Assembly: GCA_042569785.1 (NCBI GenBank) | Contig: JBHPGW010000077.1 | Location: 1-10,747 of the forward strand | DNA length: 10,747 bases | Direction of reading: 5' to 3' | Source: JBHPGW01 sp042569785 | Lineage (GTDB): Bacteria > Planctomycetota > Phycisphaerae > Sedimentisphaerales > Anaerobacaceae | Shown here: in pieces, positions 1 to 5,924 of the stretch | Layout of the letters: each line of letters starts with the position of its first letter | How positions within the stretch are numbered: the stretch's first letter is position 1 | The notes under the pieces: generated by a model | The model's database searches: none | The model's input: only the letters and a program-made list of their open reading frames with translations | Told to the model about the DNA's origin: nothing | Made by a program: the position numbers and the translations under genes

Positions 1-40
1 GAAATCATATTTTTATAACATTTTTTGAAAGGGTAAAAGG

Positions 41-1840
41 ATGGAGAAGAACTCAGAATATCGAATGTCGAATTTAGAATTTAGAAGTGGCAAGATAGGG
101 ATGGGGGCTTTGTTGTTTATGTTTGTTTGTTTGGGGGTTGTTAGTTCTGTTAGTGGTGAAATAGTTACACTTGAAGGAAGGGGGGTTGTTAATAACATAG
201 CTGAAAACAACATAAATCTCGATGACTCGGTCAATATTGGCACGGAAATAGTTAGCAGATGTACTTATGATACAAATACCCCTGACCTGGATCCAAGCGA
301 ATGGCGAGGGGAGTATTCGCTGATTTCACTCTCGATAACAATAGGCAATTATACTTTCAGCCATATCCCGACATCACCCGAACCAGCTATGTTCGTCATC
401 TACGCTTGGGATTATTGTTATTACATTGGCAGTGACGCCTCGCAGTTCGATGGAATAGTTGTTGCAGATGGTATAACACCTTTAAACAGTGAAGCTAATT
501 GGAGTAGAAGATATATAAGGCCATTCGATATGCGCAGCGGTTGGAATAAATACGATCTACCTGATGATTTACCGACATCTGCACCGCCTTTAGACGCATT
601 TGGTTGGACAGAGTTCGAAGTCTCTTACAAACATGGTGATATGGTGGGAAACTTCGGCATATCCGGAGAAATAACCTCTCTGGAAGTAGTTGATTTCGGG
701 CCAGGCTTGCATCACATTGATGCGGTTGATGGCAATGACAACAATGATGGTTCCAGCAGGGAGACAGCTTTTGCTACGATCGGGCGGGGTATCGATGCGG
801 CTGAAAATGGCGATACCGTACTGGTTTGGCCTGGGGTTTATGGTGAGGAGATTGATTTTCTGGGCAAGGCGATAACGGTAACAAGTGCGGCTGATGCCGC
901 AGTTATCGCAGGGGTCGATCAGTGGAGTGACGCAGTCTCATTTTACCAGGATGAAGAAGCTAACAGTGTGTTAAAGAATTTTGTGATTCGCGATTGTTAC
1001 GCGGGTGTTTTTGTCAGACATGGCTCGCCTACTATCAGTAATATTACGTTTGTGAATAATCTTTATGGCGTCGAAGCATCGGGGGGTTGTGAACCTAATA
1101 TCAGTAATTGCATATTCTGGGACAACCTCGAAGATGATCTGCTTGGCTGCACAGCGAGCTTTAGCTGTATCGAAACTGGCGGTAATAAAATATTAGGTAA
1201 TATCGATAGTGATCCTTTGTTTGTCGATGCCAATGCTGGCGACTATCATCTACTTTCTGAGAGAGGCAGATATCTACCAGCAATAGATATGTTTGTACTC
1301 GATGATGTGACGAGCAGATGTATTGATGCCGGTGATCCAAATGCGGGTTATGAAGATGAGCGCACCCCAAACGGCGGACGAATTAATATGGGTGCGTACG
1401 GCGGGACAGCTCATGCGAGTATGAACGAAGGTAAATATCTCGATGGCGACATTAACAAAGACGGCATTGTGAATATGCTGGATTTCGCGATGTTCGCGGA
1501 GAACTGGCTGAGGATATATACAATATATCCTGAAGTTACAATTACAAGCCCGAAGAATGGGGACGAGCTGGTTATCATAAATGATCAGACAACCTTCTTG
1601 GTTGAAGCCGATGCCGCAGACGCAGACGGTGAGGTTGTCAAAGTTCAGTTTTTTATGGATGATATTCTTATCGGAGTCGATGAGGATGGTAGTGATGGCT
1701 GGACAATTAGTTGGGTGCCGAATTCTTCCGGCGAACATAGTCTTACCGCAGCAGCAATAGACAATGACGGAGCGGAGACGGTTTCGGAGCCGGTGGTAAT
1801 CAGCATAGACCCGGGCCCCGGTGATCCTCCTGTGTTATAG
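41..1840 (+). CDS. Secreted beta-helix protein with dockerin-like repeat and C-terminal Ig-like domain
   Basis: Predicted 599-aa exported protein of unknown substrate. A long n-region (1-20) precedes a hydrophobic core (22-38) with a plausible signal-peptidase site after VSG (residue 39). Residues 40-220 form a beta-rich domain I do not recognise. Residues 224-455 read as a right-handed parallel beta-helix: the opening HHIDAVDGNDNNDG, an AFATIGRGIDAA segment, then short turns with repeated I-S-N steps and a closing INMGAYGG. A single EF-hand-like dockerin motif follows (468-490), with D470, N472, D474, N478 and D481 in the calcium positions. Residues 497-592 resemble a bacterial Ig-like domain, and a short Pro/Gly tail ends the protein. 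The start is chosen because GAAAGG (27-32) sits 8 nt upstream. Families of this type are cell-surface or secreted polysaccharide-related proteins in Planctomycetota; no catalytic residues are evident. An Ig-like module after the dockerin-like repeat is a less usual order. Confidence 0.85.
   Translation: MEKNSEYRMSNLEFRSGKIGMGALLFMFVCLGVVSSVSGEIVTLEGRGVVNNIAENNINLDDSVNIGTEIVSRCTYDTNTPDLDPSEWRGEYSLISLSITIGNYTFSHIPTSPEPAMFVIYAWDYCYYIGSDASQFDGIVVADGITPLNSEANWSRRYIRPFDMRSGWNKYDLPDDLPTSAPPLDAFGWTEFEVSYKHGDMVGNFGISGEITSLEVVDFGPGLHHIDAVDGNDNNDGSSRETAFATIGRGIDAAENGDTVLVWPGVYGEEIDFLGKAITVTSAADAAVIAGVDQWSDAVSFYQDEEANSVLKNFVIRDCYAGVFVRHGSPTISNITFVNNLYGVEASGGCEPNISNCIFWDNLEDDLLGCTASFSCIETGGNKILGNIDSDPLFVDANAGDYHLLSERGRYLPAIDMFVLDDVTSRCIDAGDPNAGYEDERTPNGGRINMGAYGGTAHASMNEGKYLDGDINKDGIVNMLDFAMFAENWLRIYTIYPEVTITSPKNGDELVIINDQTTFLVEADAADADGEVVKVQFFMDDILIGVDEDGSDGWTISWVPNSSGEHSLTAAAIDNDGAETVSEPVVISIDPGPGDPPVL
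56..86 (+). repeat. Tandem heptanucleotide repeat inside the signal-peptide n-region
   Basis: Four consecutive 7-nt units are visible: GAATATC (56-62), GAATGTC (63-69), GAATTTA (70-76) and GAATTTA (77-83), followed by GAA. They lie in frame in the first gene and encode residues 6-16 (EYRMSNLEFRS), an unusually polar stretch ahead of the hydrophobic core. From memory, similar EYR/SN-type N-termini recur in planctomycete sequences, which would suggest a dispersed repeat. That recurrence cannot be shown from this window. Confidence 0.6.
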
Positions 1841-1866
1841 AGAAGAACAATGCTAAATGTTGGGTT

Positions 1867-2877
1867 TTATTTTCCAACGAGGTAGATACGGTTTTTGCCG
1901 GAGCGTTTTGCTTCGAACAGGGCCTTGTCTGCCTGCTCGAACAGCTGCTGAACATTTGCGCCGTCCCGCGGGAAGCTCGCCAGGCCGCCGCTTATCGTTA
2001 AGACGCCCCTGCCCTCTTCGCCGAGCAAATGCAGCTTAGCGTTTTTCAATTCAGTTCTGAAACGGTTCGCGATAAAAATAGCCTCTTTAGGATGGTCGAC
2101 CAAAGCCGAACGTCTTTCAGTATGCTCGGCGTCTCGTTTTTTCGGGTCGTCCCAGAAGATAACCGCAAACTCGTCACCGCCGATCCTGCCGACAATATCG
2201 TGGTTCCTGCATGTTCGGCCCATCAGTACCGCAGCCTGTTTGAGAATATCGTCCCCTGCCGAATGCCCGTAGACATCGTTGTAATGCTTAAAGTCGTCGA
2301 TATCAAAGACCAGCAGTGTCACCCGCGTATTGTCTTTTTTCGCAAGCTCGATAACCTGCCTGGCAAATTCCCAGATGTATCTTCGATTTTTCAGCCCGGT
2401 CAGTTCATCGGTAGTAGCAAGCTCTTCGAGGTGCTGTATCTTGCCGGGTGTATAACGTGTTCGCGATTTTTTCCACGGCGTAGTATCAACGGGCGCCCCA
2501 ACAGCTAAAGCCGAGTCAAAGAAACTCTCGATATCAAGCGGACAGATAAGGTAGTCGTCAGCTATTCGTTGCCCGTTATATCCCGCCAGCAGATTCATCG
2601 CGGCTGGCTCCTCGAACATCTGTGCCAGAAGAATTATCCTGGCATGTGGATTTGCCTGACGCAGAGCTTTTAAAGCTGATGCGATCTTACCCGATGTCCC
2701 TAATAGTACAACGCCGATAGCTTTGTAACTGCCCGTAGCGGCCGCATCGATCGCATCGACCATATTGCCGCAAAGACGACAGCCCATAGCTGAAACGCTG
2801 TCGGCATCGCTAAAGGCCTTGGCGATATCGCCTACAAGCATTATTTTTTCGGTATCGGATGCTTCGTAAGCTCTCAT
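1867..2877 (-). CDS. Diguanylate cyclase with N-terminal pseudo-receiver domain
   Basis: Predicted 336-aa cytoplasmic enzyme making cyclic di-GMP from two GTP. The GGDEF domain spans about 152-335. It has the metal-binding FDIDDF segment (191-196), the intact signature GGDEF (233-237) and an RxxD inhibitory site (R224, D227) exactly five residues before it, so it should be active and product-inhibited. Residues 10-120 have the alternating beta/alpha pattern of a response-regulator receiver. However, the expected phosphoacceptor strand reads VVLLGTSG without an Asp, and the conserved Lys is replaced in YLICPLD, so phosphorylation is unlikely. A CxxC (C33, C36) sits in this domain. There is a charged insertion after the signature (about 243-266). 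The start is supported by GGAGG at 2887-2891, 9 nt upstream. The gene converges on the beta-helix gene with a 26-nt gap and has its own promoter candidate about 140 nt upstream. Confidence 0.93.
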   Translation of the reverse strand: MRAYEASDTEKIMLVGDIAKAFSDADSVSAMGCRLCGNMVDAIDAAATGSYKAIGVVLLGTSGKIASALKALRQANPHARIILLAQMFEEPAAMNLLAGYNGQRIADDYLICPLDIESFFDSALAVGAPVDTTPWKKSRTRYTPGKIQHLEELATTDELTGLKNRRYIWEFARQVIELAKKDNTRVTLLVFDIDDFKHYNDVYGHSAGDDILKQAAVLMGRTCRNHDIVGRIGGDEFAVIFWDDPKKRDAEHTERRSALVDHPKEAIFIANRFRTELKNAKLHLLGEEGRGVLTISGGLASFPRDGANVQQLFEQADKALFEAKRSGKNRIYLVGK

Positions 2878-3018
2878 TTCTCCACGCCTCCAAGGACATC
2901 TAATATGCCAAGTGTAAGCCTATCGGCACTGTCACCGATCACTATCACCTGCGAAACCGTATTGACCCCGGAAATCCTCACCTATCCAACCTCATCTGAA
3001 ACCTCGACCGAAAACCGT

Positions 3019-3047
3019 ATTCTACCATATTATGTTAAAATAGTCAA
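3019..3047 (-). promoter_or_regulatory. Sigma70-type promoter for the GGDEF gene
   Basis: On the minus strand, TTGACT (3047-3042) is followed after exactly 17 nt by TAGAAT (3024-3019). Each hexamer matches the sigma70 consensus at five of six positions. Transcription should begin near 3012, giving a leader of about 135 nt before the ATG at 2877. The spacer is AT-rich. Confidence 0.6.
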
Positions 3048-3152
3048 CTTGAAATTGCCCACCACCACCTCGGACAGCAACTCAGGACATACGGCATACC
3101 CCCCATATCAAAATCAGCATTTCTCTGACGGCAAAAACAGTGATTTCCCCAA

Positions 3153-3182
3153 TTAACAAACATCGTTCCATCCGCGTATAAT
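3153..3182 (+). promoter_or_regulatory. Sigma70-type promoter for the DUF378 gene
   Basis: TTAACA (3153-3158) and a perfect TATAAT (3177-3182) are separated by 18 nt. Transcription would start near 3189, about 65 nt before the ATG at 3255. It may also serve the downstream Cys-rich microprotein. Confidence 0.55.
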
Positions 3183-3254
3183 TACCAGCAGCCGGTAGGG
3201 ATATAGTAGCTGCAAAATGAGGTATGTACAAAGAACGTTAAGGGGACATGAACC

Positions 3255-3485
3255 ATGAAAAAGTTAGATATTCTTATTGGTGCTCTGCTGGTAATTGGCG
3301 GGCTGAATTGGGGCATGGTAGGCCTGTTTAATTTCGATTTGGTAGCGGCAATTTTCGGGCAGATGACTTTTCTCAGCAGAATTATTTATATTCTCGTCGG
3401 CTTTGCGGCGGTCTATGACATTGTAACGATAAAGGCAATTTGGAAGAGGTGGAATATACACCTTGGAACTCCATCACATGCCTAA
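3255..3485 (+). CDS. DUF378-family small membrane protein
   Basis: A 76-aa inner-membrane protein with two hydrophobic helices (about 6-30 and 40-60) and a short charged C-terminus. The pattern GGLNWGMVGLF, then FDLVAAIFG, then SRIIYILVGFAAVYD matches what I know of DUF378 (YuzA-like) proteins, whose function is unknown. The length is normal for the family. AGGGGA (3241-3246) lies 8 nt before the ATG. An overlapping ATG at 3248 is in another frame and was not used. The gene is preceded by its own promoter and followed 72 nt later, on the same strand, by a Cys-rich microprotein, so the two may be co-transcribed. Confidence 0.85.
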   Translation: MKKLDILIGALLVIGGLNWGMVGLFNFDLVAAIFGQMTFLSRIIYILVGFAAVYDIVTIKAIWKRWNIHLGTPSHA

Positions 3486-3527
3486 CGCAATTGAACCGAG
3501 AAGCTGTGTATAAACTGATTTTGCGTT
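3484..3527. repeat. 7-bp inverted repeat between DUF378 and microprotein genes
   Basis: AACGCAA (3484-3490) and TTGCGTT (3521-3527) are perfect inverted copies with a 30-nt loop. The structure starts over the DUF378 stop codon and ends 19 nt before the Shine-Dalgarno of the next gene. No U-tract follows, so it is not an intrinsic terminator. The short stem and long loop make chance quite possible. Confidence 0.3.
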
Positions 3528-3557
3528 TGAAAATGAGAAAATATATGAGGTGAGATT

Positions 3558-3674
3558 ATGTGCCAGAGTTGCGGGTGTAGTCTATGCAAAAAATGCGGCC
3601 GACCAATTACAAACAAAGTTTGTTCCGGATGCGATAAGCCGGCCAAAGAATGCACATGTAAACCGAAAAAATAA
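3558..3674 (+). CDS. Cysteine-rich microprotein, probably metal binding
   Basis: A 38-aa reading frame (ATG 3558-3560, TAA 3672-3674). A strong Shine-Dalgarno, GAGGTGAG at 3547-3554, has its GAGG core 7 nt before the start. The protein has nine cysteines (2, 5, 7, 10, 13, 22, 25, 32, 34). C10xxC13 and C22xxC25 are separated by eight residues, as in zinc-ribbon knuckles, and each is followed by G or D. A CxxCxC cluster (2-7) and a terminal CxC (32-34) flank the core, and the tail is lysine-rich. It has no signal peptide or hydrophobic segment, so it should be cytoplasmic. Zinc binding is an inference; an Fe-S cluster or a metallothionein-like role is possible. I recognise no named family. It follows the DUF378 gene by 72 nt. 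Confidence 0.75.
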   Translation: MCQSCGCSLCKKCGRPITNKVCSGCDKPAKECTCKPKK

Positions 3675-3684
3675 AACCGGCCGG

Positions 3685-3707
3685 ACTGAGTAGCTCGGTG
3701 TTATTTT
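3685..3707 (+). terminator. Weak hairpin after the microprotein gene
   Basis: ACTGAG (3685-3690) pairs with CTCGGT (3694-3699), with one G-U wobble, around a 3-nt loop. It is followed by GTTATTTT, which gives a broken U-tract. It starts 11 nt after the microprotein stop and overlaps the stop codon of the converging fliG-like gene. The stem is short, so it is only a possible terminator. Confidence 0.3.
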
Positions 3708-4698
3708 GTACGCCTGAGGGTTCCCTCTTCGTTGGCATCGCGTAAAGGCTTGACGACCTCTTCTCTGGCCTCAAGAACCTCTTCGTCAAGAGGCTCCTGC
3801 ATCAGCGACATTTCTTCCTCTAACGTCTCGCGAGCACGCTCGGATATGTTGGCGCGTATTTTCTCGGCGATCTCTTCGTCAGCCTGATACAACGCTAACG
3901 CCAATTTATTGCTGTCGATAGCTCGTAAAGCTTCCTGCAGCGACCTGTCGGCAATAGTGGGGATATCCTGCCAGGTTACCATAAGTTTCTTTATCGTCGC
4001 CGCGGTTTCTTCATCGTGACCACCGAGTTGACCGAGAGTTTCGTCCCGCAAGTCTCTTTCGACGTCACTGAGCATAATAGCTATATCCCGCAAAATACCA
4101 TCGTCATTTTGAACAATAACCTCACCTTTAAGACCTTTGAGGCGTTTACAGATAACACCAGCTATTCGCTCTCTTATCTCTTTGTTGAGCTTTGGTGGAT
4201 TCGTCATTCCCCAGACGGCATCAAAGCAACGATCCTTGTCAAACAGAGAGAGTAGCTCGGCTGCCTTTCTTGGATTCAATTCGGACAATATAATAGCGAT
4301 AGTTTGTGGCGATTCCTTCTCTAACGCAAGAGCCAATTCGTCGTTTGTCGCCGCGTTGATCGGATCGAAAGGATTGCGGTTTTCCATTATATCCCGAACC
4401 TGAGACTGAACCTTTTTTGCTTTTTCGGCTCCCAGAACATTGCCGAGAGTCTCATTGAAAAAACTGTTCAGGTTAAGCCCTTCATTTTTATTACCCACGA
4501 GTGACCTACAGAACTCTGTCGTAACTTTGCTTTTATTTTTAGCGGTCATGTGGCCTTGAGCCTTGATATGTGCCATTTCAAGTGACAACTCCTCCACTTC
4601 AGAAGGGCTGAGTCCCTTTATCAATTTTGTAGCTATCTGTGAATCAAGGCTCATTAAAAGTAACGCTGCCTTGTGTTTGTTCGATTCTAATGACTCCA
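3701..4698 (-). CDS. FliG-type flagellar motor switch protein (orphan paralogue)
   Basis: A 332-aa protein with the full three-part FliG layout. The N-terminal domain begins KHKAALLLMSLD (8-19) and continues PSEVEELSLEMAHI. The middle domain has ALEKESPQTIAIILSELNP (125-143), where the usual EHPQ reads ESPQ. The C-terminal torque domain runs from DRSLQEALRAID (251-262) to about 325. FliG normally sits in the C-ring under the flagellar basal body and contacts the stator. By hand alignment to E. coli FliG, R281 and the D288/D289 pair correspond to R288 and E295/E296, but K264 becomes Y271 and R297 becomes D305. The start at 4698 is preferred over the open frame reaching 4792 because a GGAG lies 9 nt upstream and the family's own N-terminus begins here. 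No other flagellar gene is adjacent. Confidence 0.85.
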
Positions 4699-4770
4699 TT
4701 TTACCTGCTCCATACTTCGTTAAGCAATGTTGGAAAACAATCGTGGCAAATTTTTTTCCAAAATTAGTCT

Positions 4771-4783
4771 CCGCCGCAGGCGG
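4771..4783. repeat. Short GC-rich palindrome in the fliG leader
   Basis: CCGCC (4771-4775) and GGCGG (4779-4783) are perfect inverted copies around GCA, in otherwise very AT-rich DNA. The composition contrast with its surroundings suggests a small inserted or dispersed element. It could fold in the fliG leader RNA 73-85 nt upstream of the start codon. Confidence 0.5.
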
Positions 4784-4798
4784 GTTCCACAATTTTAA

Positions 4799-4828
4799 TT
4801 TTTACATCTTACATCTTGATTTTCTCAA
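4799..4828 (-). promoter_or_regulatory. Weak promoter candidate for the fliG-like gene
   Basis: On the minus strand, TTGAGA (4828-4823) and TAAAAA (4804-4799) are 18 nt apart. The -35 matches the consensus at five of six positions and the -10 at four. The AT-rich setting makes chance matches easy. Transcription would start near 4792, with a leader of about 95 nt that includes the GC palindrome. Confidence 0.25.
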
Positions 4829-5005
4829 AACCATCCTACATGACGAATATCGGTTGAATACATAGCCCGCTTAATCGAAATTTCCTCTCAAAAAAACAAA
4901 AAAAGACAAAAGCCGACCCTTGAACAATCCGAAATTAGCAATAGATATGAATAAAGCTTTAACTGTTATTGCGTAGTCCCATAACAAAGGCGAAAGGTAA
5001 AGAAA

Positions 5006-5821
5006 ATGTCGAAAGCTGACTTAAAGACCAATACACAACTGCCTAACAATTTCACAGACACCCAGAGTTTTAATGACAACTTAGCCGAAGGCCTTCGAAT
5101 GGCAGAACTACTGCAGCGAGATTTTCTTCCTTCGCAACTGCCTGATTCCGACAAACTGCAATGGTCCACAGTCTTCATGCCCGCAGAATGCGTCTCCGGC
5201 GATATCTACGACGTCGCAAGGCTCGACGAGAATCACATAGGCTTTTACATAGCTGACGTCGTCGGCCACGGAATGCCCGCCGCACTGCTGACTATGTTCC
5301 TAAAGCAGGCTCTGGTTATGCGTCAGACGGTCGCGAATACATATCATATCTTTTCCCCAAGTGAAGTGCTAACTGCCCTTAACCTGCGACTTGCAGAGCA
5401 AAAGCTTTCCGGCAGCCAGTTCATTACCTGCTGCTATTGCCTGCTAAACACCGACACATTACAACTGACTTACGCCCGCGCAGGCCATCCATATCCGATC
5501 CTAATAAGACCCGACCAGGACCCTCAGCAACTGGAAATTAAAGGCTCGCTTCTCGGCATCTTCGAGACTGCCGAGTTCGGCCAGCACACGATCCAGCTTC
5601 AGCCGGGCGATAAACTAATGTTATATTCTGACGGCTCTGAAAATATCATAGGCCATTTTGACGACCTCGCAGGCTTTAACTTCAACAAAAAATTCGCAAA
5701 GATAACTGAGCTGCCCGTCCAGAAAATGATGGACAGATTCACAACCCTGATCCAGCACCAAAAGCTCCCCCCAGCAGAAATAGACGACGTAACAGCAGTA
5801 GCCGTAGAAATCCTAAACTAA
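5006..5821 (+). CDS. SpoIIE/RsbU-type PP2C Ser/Thr phosphatase
   Basis: A 271-aa cytoplasmic protein phosphatase of the partner-switching type. After a polar N-terminus, the helix AEGLRMAELLQRDFLP (27-42) matches the usual lead-in of this family. The metal-binding residues are present: D66 and D69 in SGDIYD, D84 in ADVVGHG (residues 83-89), D209 in YSDG and D260/D261 in DDVTAV, plus AGHPYPIL (159-166). Such enzymes dephosphorylate a small STAS antagonist or a similar serine-phosphorylated partner and so control a sigma factor or output. No sensor domain is attached and no STAS or anti-sigma kinase gene lies nearby, so its partner is elsewhere. GAAAGG (4992-4997) sits 8 nt before the ATG. It is divergent from the fliG-like gene. 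Confidence 0.9.
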   Translation: MSKADLKTNTQLPNNFTDTQSFNDNLAEGLRMAELLQRDFLPSQLPDSDKLQWSTVFMPAECVSGDIYDVARLDENHIGFYIADVVGHGMPAALLTMFLKQALVMRQTVANTYHIFSPSEVLTALNLRLAEQKLSGSQFITCCYCLLNTDTLQLTYARAGHPYPILIRPDQDPQQLEIKGSLLGIFETAEFGQHTIQLQPGDKLMLYSDGSENIIGHFDDLAGFNFNKKFAKITELPVQKMMDRFTTLIQHQKLPPAEIDDVTAVAVEILN

Positions 5822-5834
5822 CCATACACCTGCT

Positions 5835-5899
5835 CCCTTGTCATTCCTGCGAAGGCAGGAATCTATAAAAAAAAGCCGAGCGTTTAATAACCGCCCGGC
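5835..5899. repeat. Copy 1 of a 65-nt palindrome-plus-terminator cassette
   Basis: This copy matches 8163-8227 at 61 of 65 positions; the first 44 nt are identical. It contains a perfect palindrome, ATTCCTGC (5843-5850), loop GAAG, GCAGGAAT (5855-5862), joined to the minus-strand terminator that follows the exported-protein gene. The palindrome resembles the GTCATTCC...GGAATC repeats scattered in many bacterial genomes. No U-tract follows the palindrome on either strand, so it does not itself look like a terminator. Confidence 0.85.
5867..5899 (-). terminator. Intrinsic terminator of the ECF sigma operon
   Basis: In the minus-strand transcript, GCCGGGCG (5899-5892) pairs with CGCTCGGC (5882-5875) over eight base pairs, including one G-U. 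The loop is 9 nt and eight U residues follow (5874-5867). The same sequence read on the plus strand has an A-C mismatch instead of the wobble, which fixes its direction. It lies 25 nt beyond the stop codon at 5925. Confidence 0.9.
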
Positions 5900-5924
5900 C
5901 TGAGATTAACAAACAACTTTCCTG

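Larger units (their letters stand above)
2878..3254. other. Divergent intergenic region between GGDEF and DUF378 genes
   Basis: This 377-nt stretch has no convincing gene. An open frame at 2905-3156 (+) is low-complexity Ser/Thr/Pro and has no ribosome binding site. It holds one promoter candidate in each direction, a leader of about 135 nt for the GGDEF gene, and a 10-bp direct repeat AAACCGTATT (2954-2963 and 3012-3021). The second repeat copy overlaps the minus-strand -10 element and the predicted start point. I looked for a GEMM-type c-di-GMP riboswitch in the leader and saw none. Confidence 0.6.
4699..5005. other. Divergent intergenic region between fliG-like and phosphatase genes
   Basis: No gene is seen in these 307 nt. 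The open frame that extends the fliG-like gene to 4792 looks like read-through into leader DNA. The region holds a GC palindrome (4771-4783), a tandem ACATCTT pair (4804-4817) and A-rich tracts near 4890-4912. Only a weak promoter candidate was found towards fliG, and none worth listing towards the phosphatase gene. Confidence 0.5.

Noticed and set aside
1274..1738. 154-codon open frame on the minus strand
   Set aside because: Antisense to the beta-helix/dockerin-like gene, whose motifs are clear in the plus frame.
1859..1878. Hairpin GTTGG/CCAAC between the converging genes as a terminator
   Set aside because: Five base pairs with a 10-nt loop and no U-tract on either strand; it also overlaps the GGDEF stop codon.
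2029..2508. 159-codon open frame on the plus strand
   Set aside because: It lies entirely antisense to the well-supported GGDEF gene and has no recognisable domain.
2878..3012. c-di-GMP riboswitch in the GGDEF leader
   Set aside because: The position would suit one, but the conserved GEMM core and its tetraloop-receptor stems are not seen; only a small 6-bp hairpin is present.
2905..3156. 83-codon open frame on the plus strand in the intergenic region
   Set aside because: Low-complexity Ser/Thr/Pro composition, no ribosome site, and it overlaps the minus-strand promoter and leader.
4699..4792. Upstream extension of the fliG-like frame to an ATG at 4792
   Set aside because: The extra 31 residues do not look like FliG, no ribosome site precedes that ATG, and a good one precedes the ATG at 4698.
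4920..4947. Promoter for the phosphatase gene (TTGAAC with TAGATA)
   Set aside because: The -10 matches consensus at only three of six positions with a 16-nt spacer; too weak to list.
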